A DNA stretch of 64,000 nucleotides from JAKVBH01 sp049800955 (GCF_049800955.1 NZ_JBNAGA010000006.1:21565-85564); one strand, 5' to 3'; counted from the first letter of the stretch, positions 50,417-59,066 are shown. Notes: generated by a model not told the origin, from the letters alone. Program-made: numbers and translations.

Positions 50417-50932
50417 ATGTCAAAGATTGCAACGCACGCCGCACGCGTCTGGAAATCGGCACAGCTTTACATCGGGTTTCACCGCGATCCGGAGGGCCGG
50501 CAGCGCAGTGCGCCAAAGGTCTGGCCCCCGAAGGATGCGCGGGCCAGCATCCACGCCGATCCGGACATCCAAGAAACATTCCTGATGCTCAAGAGTGCCG
50601 ATGGCGATGCCGATCAGGATGTGCAGATCAAGTTGCGGCCCGACATGGTGGTGCTGCGCCGCGATTTCGACGGTGCCTGGGAGGGCATCATCGCGGATGC
50701 GCATTCCGTCGCCGTCAAGGTCGGCGGCGTGTCGATCCGCATCAATCATGACGGCTCGATCGCGCGCGAGGACGGCGACAGCACCACTTGGGTCGAGGCG
50801 GATGGCGGTGTCCTGAAGAAGACCGAGTTTGTCGAGGCCGCGGTGTCGTCCGATGGCATGGAAATGACGCGGCGGACACCGGACAATCTGATAGCCATTA
50901 CCCCGCGTGGCCTGCTATCAAAGGATCGATAG
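50417..50932 (+). CDS. Unknown plasmid protein
   Basis: The 171-residue soluble protein starts with SKIATHAARVWKSAQLYIGF and has a mainly beta-type middle (DVQIKLRPDMVVLRRDFDG, KVGGVSIRINHDGSIARE). No family is recognised. The ATG at 50417 is preceded by GGAGACCGACC. It follows the ParB-like gene by 118 bp in the same direction, so shared transcription is possible. Confidence 0.72.
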   Translation: MSKIATHAARVWKSAQLYIGFHRDPEGRQRSAPKVWPPKDARASIHADPDIQETFLMLKSADGDADQDVQIKLRPDMVVLRRDFDGAWEGIIADAHSVAVKVGGVSIRINHDGSIAREDGDSTTWVEADGGVLKKTEFVEAAVSSDGMEMTRRTPDNLIAITPRGLLSKDR

Positions 50933-51504
50933 GTCTCTGCCAGTTTCGTTGTTGGTTGGCCCTTCGGCAGAGCCGAGCGGGCTCTATGCTGCGCACGAAG
51001 CCAGACAGGCTGTCTTCGCCCATGCGGGTGACGATCCCTAGGGCAGGCCGTTTCCATCGCCTCGCCTGAATGTCTCCCAGCGTGTTTTGGCGATCCTCTG
51101 CCCCCCTCATTTGGCCATAGGTCGACTGAACACGCATCTCCAGTCGCCTTGGAGGATCGATACGCCCATCACGGGCAATGACTCGGGTGTGGGGCGAACG
51201 GTGGTGCGTTTCGCGTATCGCGCGGGATTTTGTTGAAGATCGCGTTTAATGTCGGCTGCGGGGATGGCCCCCCGTCTCTCATGTCTCTGGGATGAAGAGG
51301 GTCTGACACCGTTGGGGCGTGTCGATCTGCCTTGTTTCTTTCCGATCTACGGGTTGCGGATCTCGGCCGCTCGCGTGCCCGTCGCTTCACTCCGGCAAGC
51401 AGAAAGACGGTTTCCACCTATGGGCGGAGCCTCCGAATTTCCACTTGCGCGACCTGCCCTGGTCGATCCGCCGGGTCACCCGCATCGAAACAAGGAGATC
51501 GACA
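50933..51504. other. Gap without a convincing gene
   Basis: About 570 bp with no supported gene. The minus strand has an 80-codon frame (50898-51137, with VQSTYGQMRGAEDRQN) that looks somewhat protein-like but runs into the antisense of the preceding gene and lacks a ribosome binding site. It is a possible remnant. Confidence 0.4.
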
Positions 51505-51720
51505 ATGTCCAACAAGATGTTCACCCTCACCGTTCCCGTCACGTTCAAGAAAGACGGCAAGGACCAAACCAGCTTCCGCCGCGTCGGCGCGGTCTTCGAG
51601 AACACCCGCGAGAATGGCGAGACGGTGCTCTCCATCAAGCTCGACTTCCCGGTTGCGGTCACCGAGCTGGTCGCTTTCCCGTCCAAGGCGGATGGCGACG
51701 ATGGCCAGGTCACGGAATAA
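51505..51720 (+). CDS. Small plasmid protein of unknown function
   Basis: A 71-residue product, MSNKMFTLTVPVTFKKDGKD and then VAVTELVAFPSK, probably a small beta-strand-rich protein. The ATG at 51505 has AAGGAG nine bases upstream, and the longer frame before it is not protein-like. It is similar in look to proteins found beside plasmid ParB-like genes, but no function can be given. Confidence 0.7.
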   Translation: MSNKMFTLTVPVTFKKDGKDQTSFRRVGAVFENTRENGETVLSIKLDFPVAVTELVAFPSKADGDDGQVTE

Positions 51721-51868
51721 GACCATATCGAGCAGCGGGGCGGCAGAGATGCCGCCCTCACGCACGTTCGTGACACCAGATCAAGGGTTCCGGCTGCTCG
51801 CTGCGTATAGCCACAAGAGGCCGGCTGTCGGCCAGCACCGGTATCAGAGCTTGCAAAATGTCCTGCAA

Positions 51869-51898
51869 AGTAATACCTGATTGAACAGAGGTATTACT
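51869..51898. promoter_or_regulatory. Inverted-repeat operator of vapBC
   Basis: AGTAATACCT and AGGTATTACT form a perfect 10-bp inverted repeat separated by 10 bases, ending 10 bases before the vapB start. This is a typical site for an autoregulating AbrB-type antitoxin. Confidence 0.75.
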
Positions 51899-51908
51899 GG
51901 AGGCGCAC

Positions 51909-52142
51909 GTGCCAACCACGCTCACAACCAAAGGTCAGGTTACGATCCCGAAAGCCGTTCGCGACTTTTTGGGACTGAAGGCAGGCAGCAAGGTGACCTT
52001 CAATCGTACGAAGGATGGTCGAATCGAGATTGCTCCGGAGGACAAGGCCGCGCCGGTCTCGCGCTTCGGTGCCCTTCGCGGCCATGCGCGAACAGAGCTC
52101 AGCACCGATGAGATCATGGCGCTGACGCGGGGCGACGGGTGA
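51909..52142 (+). CDS. vapB: AbrB/SpoVT-type antitoxin VapB
   Basis: The 77-residue antitoxin has the swapped-hairpin AbrB domain (TTLTTKGQVTIPKAVRDFLG, residues 3-22, then VTFNRTKDGRIEI) and a C-terminal toxin-binding tail. The GTG start at 51909 has GGAGG six bases upstream. It overlaps vapC by four bases (GTGA) and is preceded by its own inverted-repeat operator. Confidence 0.88.
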   Translation: MPTTLTTKGQVTIPKAVRDFLGLKAGSKVTFNRTKDGRIEIAPEDKAAPVSRFGALRGHARTELSTDEIMALTRGDG

Positions 52143-52540
52143 TCTTCGTCGACACGAATGTCCTTCTTGATGTTGTGACGGATGACGAGACCTTCGCCGA
52201 GTGGTCCATTGCGCAATTGGAAGCCGCGGCGCTTCAGGGCGATCTTCTCATCAACGACAGTGTGTATGCCGAGCTCTCTGTGGGCTATCGTGAGAAGGAA
52301 CGGCTCGATGCCTTCATCGAGGCCGCCGGGCTCCGCCATGAAATGATGCCAAGAGACGCGCTGTTCTTGGCTGGGAAAGCCTTCTCCGCCTATAGGCGGT
52401 CCAAAGGGACGAAGCAGAACGTCCTGCCTGATTTCTTCATCGGTGCGCATGCAACAGTACTGTCCGTGCCCCTGCTTACGCGGGATGCTCGGCGGTACCG
52501 GACTTATTTTCCGTCCCTAGACCTGAACTGCCCAGAATAA
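52139..52540 (+). CDS. vapC: PIN-domain ribonuclease toxin VapC
   Basis: This 133-residue PIN-domain nuclease keeps the metal-binding acids D5, E45, D98 and D116 (VDTNVLLD, YAELSVG, LPDFFIGAH, TRDARRY). VapC toxins cut tRNA or rRNA when VapB is degraded, stabilising the plasmid. The GTG start overlaps vapB. All catalytic residues are present, so it is probably active. Confidence 0.9.
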   Translation: MIFVDTNVLLDVVTDDETFAEWSIAQLEAAALQGDLLINDSVYAELSVGYREKERLDAFIEAAGLRHEMMPRDALFLAGKAFSAYRRSKGTKQNVLPDFFIGAHATVLSVPLLTRDARRYRTYFPSLDLNCPE

Positions 52541-52583
52541 GGCCGCTGCCAGGTCTGCGATGAAGTTTCGACGGTCTGGTTTC

Positions 52584-53135
52584 TCAGAGAAACCGTCTCA
52601 CCTGCGCAACATACTGATCGAAGTCGGAACCATACTGCGAGCGAAGCCACGGCTCTTCGGAAAACGGCGCAGCAGCCAAGACGATGATTGCAGCAGAGCC
52701 TACCAGCATCGCCAAAGGCGCTGATGTGAGTGCCATCCATCCCAGTACCATGGCGATGTCTGCTACATACTGAGGGTTGCGCGAATAACGATAGAGGCCG
52801 CCAGTTTGCAACGTGCCCACGGCACCGCCCGTTTGTTGAATGCCAAAGCCCGCGACCGCTCTCCAAACCGCGATGTTTCCGATCACGATCAGCGGAATGC
52901 CAATTCCGAAGCGGAACCATATTGGGAACGCTAGCTCACCCCAACCCAAAAGACCAAGTGCGATCAGAACACCGAAGAGCACAAAGGTAGGTACCCAGAT
53001 CAAGATCGGCGTCAGAGGCGTATACTTGATGGGCGGCCATAGCCGTTGCGAGGGTCGTGCTATGGACCACAGGACTGCAGCTAGCGTGGACAACGCGATG
53101 CCAAGCCCCATGATTGTAAGGCCCGCCTGCGTCAT
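52584..53135 (-). CDS. Isoprenylcysteine carboxyl methyltransferase-like membrane protein
   Basis: The 183-residue membrane protein has about five helices and the ICMT/PEMT signature near the C-terminus (GLYRYSRNPQYVADI, then EEPWLRSQYG). It probably methylates a small or lipid substrate. It is the third gene of the MerR-controlled operon, overlapping the transporter gene by four bases, so its role may relate to metal stress. The substrate is unknown. Confidence 0.83.
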   Translation of the reverse strand: MTQAGLTIMGLGIALSTLAAVLWSIARPSQRLWPPIKYTPLTPILIWVPTFVLFGVLIALGLLGWGELAFPIWFRFGIGIPLIVIGNIAVWRAVAGFGIQQTGGAVGTLQTGGLYRYSRNPQYVADIAMVLGWMALTSAPLAMLVGSAAIIVLAAAPFSEEPWLRSQYGSDFDQYVAQVRRFL

Positions 53136-53770
53136 GCTTCGGCGTGCTTATGCGTCGTGACTGCGCGGCGTTCCTCCAGGGCTTGGCGAACGATCTGGAA
53201 AGCAGACGATAGGAACAGAGCCGCCATGATGGATGCGACGATTAGGTCAGGCCAACAGGTTGCCGTCGTCCAGACACCCAATGCTGCAAACATCACGGCA
53301 ACATTGCCGATAGCGTCGTTGCGGGAACAGAGCCAAACCGAGCGTACATTGGCATCGCCGTCCTTGTAACGCACCAGCAGAAGCACGCTCGCTAGGTTCG
53401 TGAGCAGCGCAAATAAACCCACGATGCCCATGATCTCGGCTTCAGGCACGCCGACATAGAAAACACGGTAGACGGTCGATCCAAACACCCAGAGGCCCAT
53501 CAGGAGCAGGCTCACCCCCTTTGCAAGGGCTGCATTGGTGCGCGCTCGGACCGAAGCCCCAATCACCGCAAGCGAGATGCCGTAGGTCAGGGCGTCCCCT
53601 AGAAAGTCCAGAGCATCAGCCTGAAGCGCTTGCGACTTCGCGTAGTGCCCAGCCATCATTTCGACGGCAAACATGGTCGCATTCAGCGCGATGACAATCC
53701 AGAGTCGCCGCTTGTAGTCGTCGGATAGGCCGTCAAACTTGGCGTCGTGTCCGCAACATCCTGACATCAC
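53132..53770 (-). CDS. Cation diffusion facilitator-type metal transporter
   Basis: The 212-residue protein has about six membrane helices and a Cys/His-rich start (MMSGCCGHDAKF). Acidic metal-site motifs occur in helix 2 (ADALDFLGDAL) and helix 5 (RNDAIGNVAV), as in CDF exporters. The cytoplasmic C-terminal domain is short and ends in TTHKHAEA. It would export zinc, cadmium or a similar divalent ion. It overlaps its neighbours by four bases and is controlled by the divergent MerR regulator. Confidence 0.85.
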   Translation of the reverse strand: MMSGCCGHDAKFDGLSDDYKRRLWIVIALNATMFAVEMMAGHYAKSQALQADALDFLGDALTYGISLAVIGASVRARTNAALAKGVSLLLMGLWVFGSTVYRVFYVGVPEAEIMGIVGLFALLTNLASVLLLVRYKDGDANVRSVWLCSRNDAIGNVAVMFAALGVWTTATCWPDLIVASIMAALFLSSAFQIVRQALEERRAVTTHKHAEA

Positions 53771-54537
53771 ACGACCTCTTTCAGAGTGATCGATGCCTGT
53801 TTTGGAAGGAGGTTGCCCTCGCCGCCGGGGATGGTTGGCACATGACCTTGCCTGATCCTCGCAACGCGCCGGTTCATCCAGTGCCGTACGACAAGGCGAT
53901 AGAGTAGCCCGCGCAATCCGGAAAGCTGCCGGTGCTCCTTGTAGAAATCATCCGGGCTATCGAAGACACCGAAGTCATGGTTGATGCCCGTTTTCTGGAT
54001 ATAGGTGCTTTGACCAGACCAATCGACGGGCGGGGCCTGAAGACAGTCCGTCCCTGCGCCATAGGCACAAAGCGATGTGCGATCCGGGAAGGTCTCCTGA
54101 AGCGCCCCTAGGACGCCTTGGTCAAGGATAAAACCTTCGAGATTGATCCACTGGCCATCGATCAGGACTTCAACCCAGGAATGGATGATGTTTCTCGGGG
54201 CAATTGGGTAGACTAGCTCGGGCACAACGCCACGCTGCAAACCCTTGTCGATGGTAAAGCCATGGAACCGGCACGGGATTTCCAACGCCCGGAGCAGTGC
54301 CATTAGGAGCGTCCCCTTGGTGTTGCACTGCCCATATCCGTCCGCCAGCACCCGCGAGGCAGGCAGAGCATCGTCGCTGTTGTAGCCGAACAGGATGTCG
54401 TTTCGGACAAAATCATAGGCGGCACCGATGCGGTCGACGGGGTCAAGATAGACCCATCCGCGCTCGGCGATCAATGCTTGGATAGCGCCGGATTGAAAAT
54501 CGAGGATTGGGGTTTCGGCGAGGTATTTCTGGGACAT
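53767..54537 (-). CDS. Transglutaminase-like protein
   Basis: This 256-residue protein has the transglutaminase-like catalytic set: Cys71 in GYGQCNTKGTLLM, His119 in IIHSWVEV and a nearby acid in INLEGF. There is no signal peptide. It is first in the operon with the CDF transporter and methyltransferase, directly downstream of a MerR-type promoter. A role in metal stress is inferred; the biochemical activity (peptidase or amide exchange) is unknown. Confidence 0.82.
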   Translation of the reverse strand: MSQKYLAETPILDFQSGAIQALIAERGWVYLDPVDRIGAAYDFVRNDILFGYNSDDALPASRVLADGYGQCNTKGTLLMALLRALEIPCRFHGFTIDKGLQRGVVPELVYPIAPRNIIHSWVEVLIDGQWINLEGFILDQGVLGALQETFPDRTSLCAYGAGTDCLQAPPVDWSGQSTYIQKTGINHDFGVFDSPDDFYKEHRQLSGLRGLLYRLVVRHWMNRRVARIRQGHVPTIPGGEGNLLPKQASITLKEVV

Positions 54538-54565
54538 GGTGTTCTCTAGCTTCTGCGTCCCAACT

Positions 54566-54596
54566 CATATACGATCTCTAGTGACTAGAGGTTCAA
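54566..54596 (-). promoter_or_regulatory. MerR-type promoter with 19-bp spacer
   Basis: Read on the minus strand, TTGAAC (54596-54591) and TATATG (54571-54566) are 19 bp apart and enclose the dyad CTCTAG-TCA-CTAGAG. Over-long spacers with a central dyad are the hallmark of MerR-family promoters. It drives the transglutaminase-CDF operon. Confidence 0.8.
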
Positions 54597-54607
54597 GAGG
54601 TATTTTC

Positions 54608-55024
54608 ATGTTTTCCATTGGCGAGCTGTCTCGGCGCACCAACGTCAAGGTTCCGACGATCCGCTACTATGAAGAGTCGGGGCTTTTGGACGCCCCAGAA
54701 AGAACGGAAGGCAATCAGCGCCGGTATGATGCGGCAGGGTTGGAACGCCTGAGCTTCATCAAGCATGCCCGAGATCTCGGCTTCTCGATTGAGGCGATTG
54801 CTGCCTTGATCGAACTACAGGGACACCCGGATCGGTCATGTGCAGAGGCCACCGATATCGCCTCAGCGCAGCTTGCCGATGTTCGAGCCAAAATCAAACG
54901 CCTCCGTGCTCTTGAGAAAGAGCTGGTGCGAATTTCGAAGGGCTGTGATGGCGACGGTGTGACCGAAAACTGCTATGTGCTCGCTTCTTTGGCCGACCAC
55001 GATCTTTGCGAACGTGAGCACTGA
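54608..55024 (+). CDS. MerR-family regulator, ZntR/CadR-like
   Basis: The 138-residue regulator has a MerR helix-turn-helix (FSIGELSRRTNVKVPTIRYY), a dimerisation helix and cysteines at 78, 113, 122 and 134. Three of these match the spacing of ZntR metal ligands. It probably senses zinc, cadmium or lead and activates the divergent operon through the 19-bp-spacer promoter. The frame opens upstream, but the ATG at 54608 starts the conserved domain. Confidence 0.9.
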   Translation: MFSIGELSRRTNVKVPTIRYYEESGLLDAPERTEGNQRRYDAAGLERLSFIKHARDLGFSIEAIAALIELQGHPDRSCAEATDIASAQLADVRAKIKRLRALEKELVRISKGCDGDGVTENCYVLASLADHDLCEREH

Positions 55025-55142
55025 GACCCCAAGGCGGACCGGCGTTACATGGCGTAAGTTGTCAGGTTTGTCCTGCATAATTGATACCGTTCTGCCACTG
55101 GCGAAGTTCCGCTTTGGCGGAAGCCAAAGGATTGCGGAATTG

Positions 55143-55160
55143 ACAATATTATAATATTGT
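55143..55160. promoter_or_regulatory. AT-rich palindromic operator before ssb
   Basis: ACAATATTATAATATTGT is a perfect 18-bp palindrome whose 16-bp core is identical to that at 45255. A TTGACA at 55140-55145 overlaps its left edge, placing the palindrome where RNA polymerase would bind. It lies 50 bp before the ssb start. Confidence 0.72.
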
Positions 55161-55209
55161 TATCCCGATGACCTTGGACTGGTCACGACATAAAACACAG
55201 GAGACAGTC

Positions 55210-55557
55210 ATGCGCACATTTGCAGAATTTCAGATTCTCGGTCGCGTCGGCAAGGTCAAGGAAGTTGGCAAGACCGTGCGGATCACCATCGCTGCCGATT
55301 ACGGCCGCAAGGATGATCGGGGTGATTTTCAGGCCAATCCCTACTGGAATGAGGTGACGATCTTCAATCCGAACGTGATGAAATGGGCGCTCGAGAATGT
55401 TGCTCCCGGCGATCTGGTAAATGCCCGTGGGACACTTCGCCAGTCGCAATGGGAAAACCAGGATGGCGGGACCGAATACGGTGTGACCATGGCCGCAGAG
55501 GACTTCGACAATCTCACCCTCGCTGTGAAGAAGTCGATGGAACGCGCCGCTGCATAG
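55210..55557 (+). CDS. Single-stranded DNA-binding protein (SSB-like)
   Basis: The 115-residue protein has the OB-fold of SSB: EFQILGRVGKVKEVGKTVRI, YWNEVTIFNPN and VAPGDLVNARGTLRQSQWE. It lacks the acidic C-terminal tail of chromosomal SSB. Plasmid SSBs protect transferred single strands. The upstream palindromic operator puts it in the predicted transfer regulon. The ATG at 55210 has GGAGACAG before it; the in-frame upstream start is not used. Confidence 0.87.
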   Translation: MRTFAEFQILGRVGKVKEVGKTVRITIAADYGRKDDRGDFQANPYWNEVTIFNPNVMKWALENVAPGDLVNARGTLRQSQWENQDGGTEYGVTMAAEDFDNLTLAVKKSMERAAA

Positions 55558-55633
55558 TCGTCAAGATCGTGCCTCCAACAGCTTCGCACCCTGCGATCTG
55601 GATTTTGCGAAGTTCCAAAGCTAGGTTCGAGTC

Positions 55634-55816
55634 ATGCCGTGTGACACAGACAAAGACCGCATGGAAAGGAATGCGGAAAGCGAAGACCAGGCCGCGGCCT
55701 TCGCTAGCCTGTCCCGGTTCCTCGCTCCGCGCATCCAGCAGGCGCGCGATGGAATACTCTCGACCAAATCCATAACAGATATCAAGAAGGACGCGCGTCG
55801 ACTGTCCGGGTTGTGA
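55634..55816 (+). CDS. Small unknown protein downstream of ssb
   Basis: A 60-residue, mostly helical product with SLSRFLAPRIQQARDGILST and then KSITDIKKDARRL. It resembles small antitoxin-like or DNA-binding helices in look only. It follows ssb by 77 bp on the same strand. No ribosome binding site is obvious. It may be a real small gene. Confidence 0.45.
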   Translation: MPCDTDKDRMERNAESEDQAAAFASLSRFLAPRIQQARDGILSTKSITDIKKDARRLSGL

Positions 55817-56281
55817 TGGTCCTCTCGCAGTCAGTCGCCTCCCGCTTCGTGTTCCGGATGAGATGACGACCACCAGTGCCTGATTGAGATTTCTTGGGCT
55901 TGGAGCTAAGTTTTCGACAGTAAGCGGATGGTCTAACCGTCTGTTCATTGGCGGGCTTCGGCTCGCCTTTGGATTTTAAGAGAGTCAGTCTGCCAGGTTT
56001 GACCTGCAGGTCTCCCAGGGCTGCTGAAGGTTGGGCCCTTTCTTACCAATTGACCGATCCAAATGGTTTCAGGGGGAGGCGCGGCCTCCCCCTCGGACCA
56101 GACGCCAAAATGGGGTCTCCCCAACATCGGTCCCGGCTTTGCCGCGCTGCGATGCCGGGCGATCCCCCTCCCCATTTTCGATCTGGTCTCGCCCCCTCCG
56201 CACTCGCCGTGAGCAGGTTTGCAGGACAGCCGCGACAGGCGCGGTGCCTGAAACCCGCATTCAGGATGAGGAGCGAGAGAC
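55817..56281. other. Gap between ssb region and antirestriction gene
   Basis: About 465 bp without a supported gene. The several overlapping frames are GC-rich and not protein-like. No promoter or palindrome like the transfer operator was found. Confidence 0.4.
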
Positions 56282-57157
56282 ATGGCCAAGATCGACATCA
56301 AACAGCATGTGACGGATACGATCATTTCCGAGATGGAAAAGGGAACGCCGCCGTGGCGGAAACCGTGGACGGGCGACGCCACCGGGGCCGCCCTGCCCTT
56401 GCGTCATGATGGCACCGCCTATCGGGGGGTGAATGTCCTGATGCTCTGGACCACGTCTCACATCAAAGGCTATGCGTCGGCCCGGTGGATGACCTATCGA
56501 CAGGCGCTTGCGCTCGGGGCGTGTGTGCGCAAAGGCGAGAAGGCCACGCGGTCGGTTTTCTATGGAACCTTCGAGAAAGAGATCGACGGCGAGAATGAGC
56601 CGCAAACCAGCCGCTACGCCAAGTGCAACAACGTCTTTAACGCCGATCAGATCGAGGGCTTGCCCGAAGAATATTACGTCCGCCCTGCCCCGCCCCGTGA
56701 TCTTGGCACCGAACCGGTGCCTGAACTGGACGCCTTCTTTGCCGCCACGGGTGCGACAGTCATCACGAGCGAGACACCGAAGGCGTACTATGCGCCGGGT
56801 CCGGACCATATTCACATGCCCCCAATTGGCACCTTCTTCGACGCGAGCGGGTATTACGGGACTTTGGGACATGAGACCGTTCACTGGACCGGGAGTGTAT
56901 CACGGCTCGACCGGATCAAGCGTTTCGAGGACCGCGCCGGATACGCGTTCGAGGAACTGGTCGCAGAGATCGGCGCGTGCTTTCTGGCTGTTCAGCTGGG
57001 GGTCGCGCCCGCCTTCGACCAAAGCGCCGCCTACATCGAAGGCTGGCTGCAAGCGCTCAAATCGGACAAAGGGCTGATCTTCAAGGCCGCTGCCGAGGCG
57101 CAGAAAGCGGTGGATTTCGTCAACGCTGAGGTTGAAAGGTACGGGCAGGCCGCTTAG
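56282..57157 (+). CDS. ArdC-like antirestriction protein
   Basis: This 291-residue protein has the ArdC two-domain layout. The N-terminal ssDNA-binding domain reads PPWRKPWTGD, YRGVNVLML, WMTYRQALALGACVRKGEKA. The C-terminal zinc-dependent domain has HETVH (His197, Glu198, His201) and FEELVAEIGACFL. Such proteins protect incoming plasmid DNA from host restriction in early conjugation. It is probably a leading-region gene. The ATG at 56282 starts the conserved domain. Confidence 0.9.
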   Translation: MAKIDIKQHVTDTIISEMEKGTPPWRKPWTGDATGAALPLRHDGTAYRGVNVLMLWTTSHIKGYASARWMTYRQALALGACVRKGEKATRSVFYGTFEKEIDGENEPQTSRYAKCNNVFNADQIEGLPEEYYVRPAPPRDLGTEPVPELDAFFAATGATVITSETPKAYYAPGPDHIHMPPIGTFFDASGYYGTLGHETVHWTGSVSRLDRIKRFEDRAGYAFEELVAEIGACFLAVQLGVAPAFDQSAAYIEGWLQALKSDKGLIFKAAAEAQKAVDFVNAEVERYGQAA

Positions 57158-57271
57158 GCGGCCCCCCTCGCTCTTTCTGGCGCCTGCCATTGGAGGTGAC
57201 GCGGCAGCGGGCAGCGCCGCCGCCCCCCTGCCCCGCCTGGCGCTACCCGCCGCTCCCTTTGAGCGACCATC

Positions 57272-57454
57272 CTATTCTTGTGGCATCTGTTCTGGCGGTA
57301 TGTCCTCGTATCGCACATTGAGTTTCGGGCCGTTGCACCACATGGGCTCGAAGTCGCCGGTGTTCCATTCATAGAGCCAGCCGACATGTGCGCCGGTCTC
57401 TTGATCGATGATCTTCTTGATGGGCTGCGCTTCAGATCTTCTGCTGTCCGGCAT
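57272..57454 (-). CDS. Small protein, paralogue of 42195-42368
   Basis: A 60-residue product with KKIIDQETGAHVGWLYEW and EPMWCNG, closely matching the product of 42195-42368. No known domain is recognised. It lies between the antirestriction gene and the ParA region on the opposite strand. Two copies on one plasmid support a real gene family of unknown role. Confidence 0.72.
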   Translation of the reverse strand: MPDSRRSEAQPIKKIIDQETGAHVGWLYEWNTGDFEPMWCNGPKLNVRYEDIPPEQMPQE

Positions 57455-57639
57455 CGCTGTCTCTCAAGGTTGGTTGCACCCGCAGTGGTTCCCCTCCCCG
57501 CATCACAAATCCTGACAGGGTAAGCTGCTGCTTACCCGCGAGTATGCGCGGAGCTTGAGAGGATGGGGGTGAAACCAAATCGACAAGAGTGGTGCGGGCG
57601 GAGGCGCAGCCGACAACACGGTCTTGTCTATTTTGTTTC

Positions 57640-57670
57640 AGGGGGAAGGAAGCCGAAACTCCTTCCCCCT
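57640..57670. repeat. Long inverted repeat
   Basis: AGGGGGAAGGA and TCCTTCCCCCT form a perfect 11-bp stem with a 9-base loop. It lies just beyond the terminator of the parA operon. It may strengthen termination or protect a transcript end. Confidence 0.5.
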
Positions 57671-57674
57671 CAAG

Positions 57675-57704
57675 ATAAAAATCGCGGCGCGGCGATGCCG
57701 CGCC
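57675..57704 (-). terminator. Intrinsic terminator of the parA operon
   Basis: Read on the minus strand, an 8-bp stem GGCGCGGC / GCCGCGCC with a 3-base loop lies two bases after the stop at 57706 and is followed by GCGATTTTTATC. It is a good rho-independent terminator. Confidence 0.8.
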
Positions 57705-57705
57705 T

Positions 57706-58332
57706 TCAGGAATACTGCTTGCGCAGTTCCTTGATGAGGCTTGTGAGTTCCGACCAGAACACAGGTTCCAACTGGCCCTGGATCACGGCTGCGTCTGAGC
57801 GCAAGCGGAGCGGATCGGCCTGATCCCGCAGCTTGTCGAGGACTTGGGCATCGAGTGTCTTCATGGTCCGAAAGCTCATATTGCTCGGAAGACGCTCGGC
57901 GTCATCCGGAGCCACGTATTTCGATTTGAGTTCGAACTTGTCGATGGCGCGCCTGCCGGCAAGGCGCACAACATCGGAGGCCGGCAGACCGGCGGCTTCC
58001 AGCGCGTCCAATCCTGGGCCATGGTCTTTTTTTGGGGCGGCGCGGACATGCACGGCACGGGTCTCAGGCTTCTTTGGTGCCTTTGTTGTCGATGCAGGCT
58101 TCTTTTCCGGCTTTGTCTTTCGTGAAGCGCTTGCCTGTTTGGCTGACGGCTCCGACGTCGGGGCCTGTTGTTCTGCAATAGGCGTTGGGTCTGTCGCGGG
58201 TGCAGCTACAGGCTTCGCGTCCTGCACTGGTTCTGGTTTGGAAGCGGGTTCGGTGGGTTTCGGTTTGTCTCCGAACTGCTTGCTGTAGACCGGGTCGTCG
58301 CCGAGGAGTGAGGTGATTTTCTTGCGCGCCAT
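57706..58332 (-). CDS. Partner protein of the ParA-like ATPase (possible VirC2/ParB-type DNA-binding protein)
   Basis: The 208-residue protein has a disordered Pro/Ala/Lys-rich N-terminal half (about residues 15-100). A folded C-terminal half follows, with DALEAAGLPASDVVRLAGRR and MSFRTMKTLDAQVLDKLRDQ. It overlaps the parA-like stop as TAATG. The position after a VirC1/ParA-like gene suggests the DNA-binding partner, and ribbon-helix-helix VirC2 is the model. The fold cannot be confirmed by eye. Confidence 0.65.
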   Translation of the reverse strand: MARKKITSLLGDDPVYSKQFGDKPKPTEPASKPEPVQDAKPVAAPATDPTPIAEQQAPTSEPSAKQASASRKTKPEKKPASTTKAPKKPETRAVHVRAAPKKDHGPGLDALEAAGLPASDVVRLAGRRAIDKFELKSKYVAPDDAERLPSNMSFRTMKTLDAQVLDKLRDQADPLRLRSDAAVIQGQLEPVFWSELTSLIKELRKQYS

Positions 58333-59066
58333 TATTCAGCCTCCAGCACCAGTGAGAGGATTTCGCGCGCCTCATCGAGCGCCTCGTCGTAAAGGCGGGC
58401 ATGGGTGCGCATGAGCGGGTTCGGGTCTTCGGTTCGCCATTTCGATATTTGATGGAAAAGTCCTTCGCGATCGACATCGGCATGTTGTTTGCGATCCATG
58501 AAGAGCTCCTCGATGACCGGGAACTTTGCATTGGCTTCACGTGCCATGGCGCGCATGGCGTTCGAGGGGTTCTTGTCGACGCGGGAGAGCACGACCGTAA
58601 GTTTCGGGAGGACGCTTGGGTCTTCGGCGCGCTCAAAAAGGCCCTGGTACCAATTGTAGGTGTCGGTGGCGATCCGCATGTCGGTGTCCGACAGCATCAT
58701 CGGCAAAACGATGTGATCGCTGTGGACGGCCAGTTCGTCGGCCCATTGGCCCCCTGCCCCCATCGTGTCGATGATCACGAAGTCTGCCGCGTCGTTTTCA
58801 TAGGCGTCGTCGATGATCGCTTCGAGGTCGGAGGGACTGTCGATGCCGAGGACCCGAAGTTCTGGGGCCGTCGATGCGACATCCGGGTTTTCAGTGGTGA
58901 CGCTCTCCCACCAGCGGAAGAGTGCTTGCTGCGGGTCGGCATCGATGGCGATGCACCGTTTTCCGTCAGCGATGATGGCGCTCATTAAGGCGCGTGCGAG
59001 CGCTGTCTTTCCCGCACCGCCTTTTCGCGTCATGATCGCGATGACCTTCAACTGCTCGTTGGGCAT
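58332..59066 (-). CDS. ParA/VirC1-like ATPase
   Basis: The 244-residue Walker-type ATPase has the deviant Walker A KGGAGKTALA (residues 15-24), IAIDADPQQAL and VIIDTMGAG. It belongs to the ParA/MinD group, smaller than RepABC ParA and closer in size to VirC1, which gathers relaxosomes at the transfer channel. It lies directly beside the heptad-repeat array and is read away from it. Role in partition or in conjugation is undecided. Confidence 0.85.
   Translation of the reverse strand: MPNEQLKVIAIMTRKGGAGKTALARALMSAIIADGKRCIAIDADPQQALFRWWESVTTENPDVASTAPELRVLGIDSPSDLEAIIDDAYENDAADFVIIDTMGAGGQWADELAVHSDHIVLPMMLSDTDMRIATDTYNWYQGLFERAEDPSVLPKLTVVLSRVDKNPSNAMRAMAREANAKFPVIEELFMDRKQHADVDREGLFHQISKWRTEDPNPLMRTHARLYDEALDEAREILSLVLEAE

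Noticed and set aside
50898..51137. 80-codon minus-strand frame overlapping the end of 50417-50932
   Set aside because: It looks slightly protein-like, but no ribosome binding site or recognisable family, and it overlaps a better gene.
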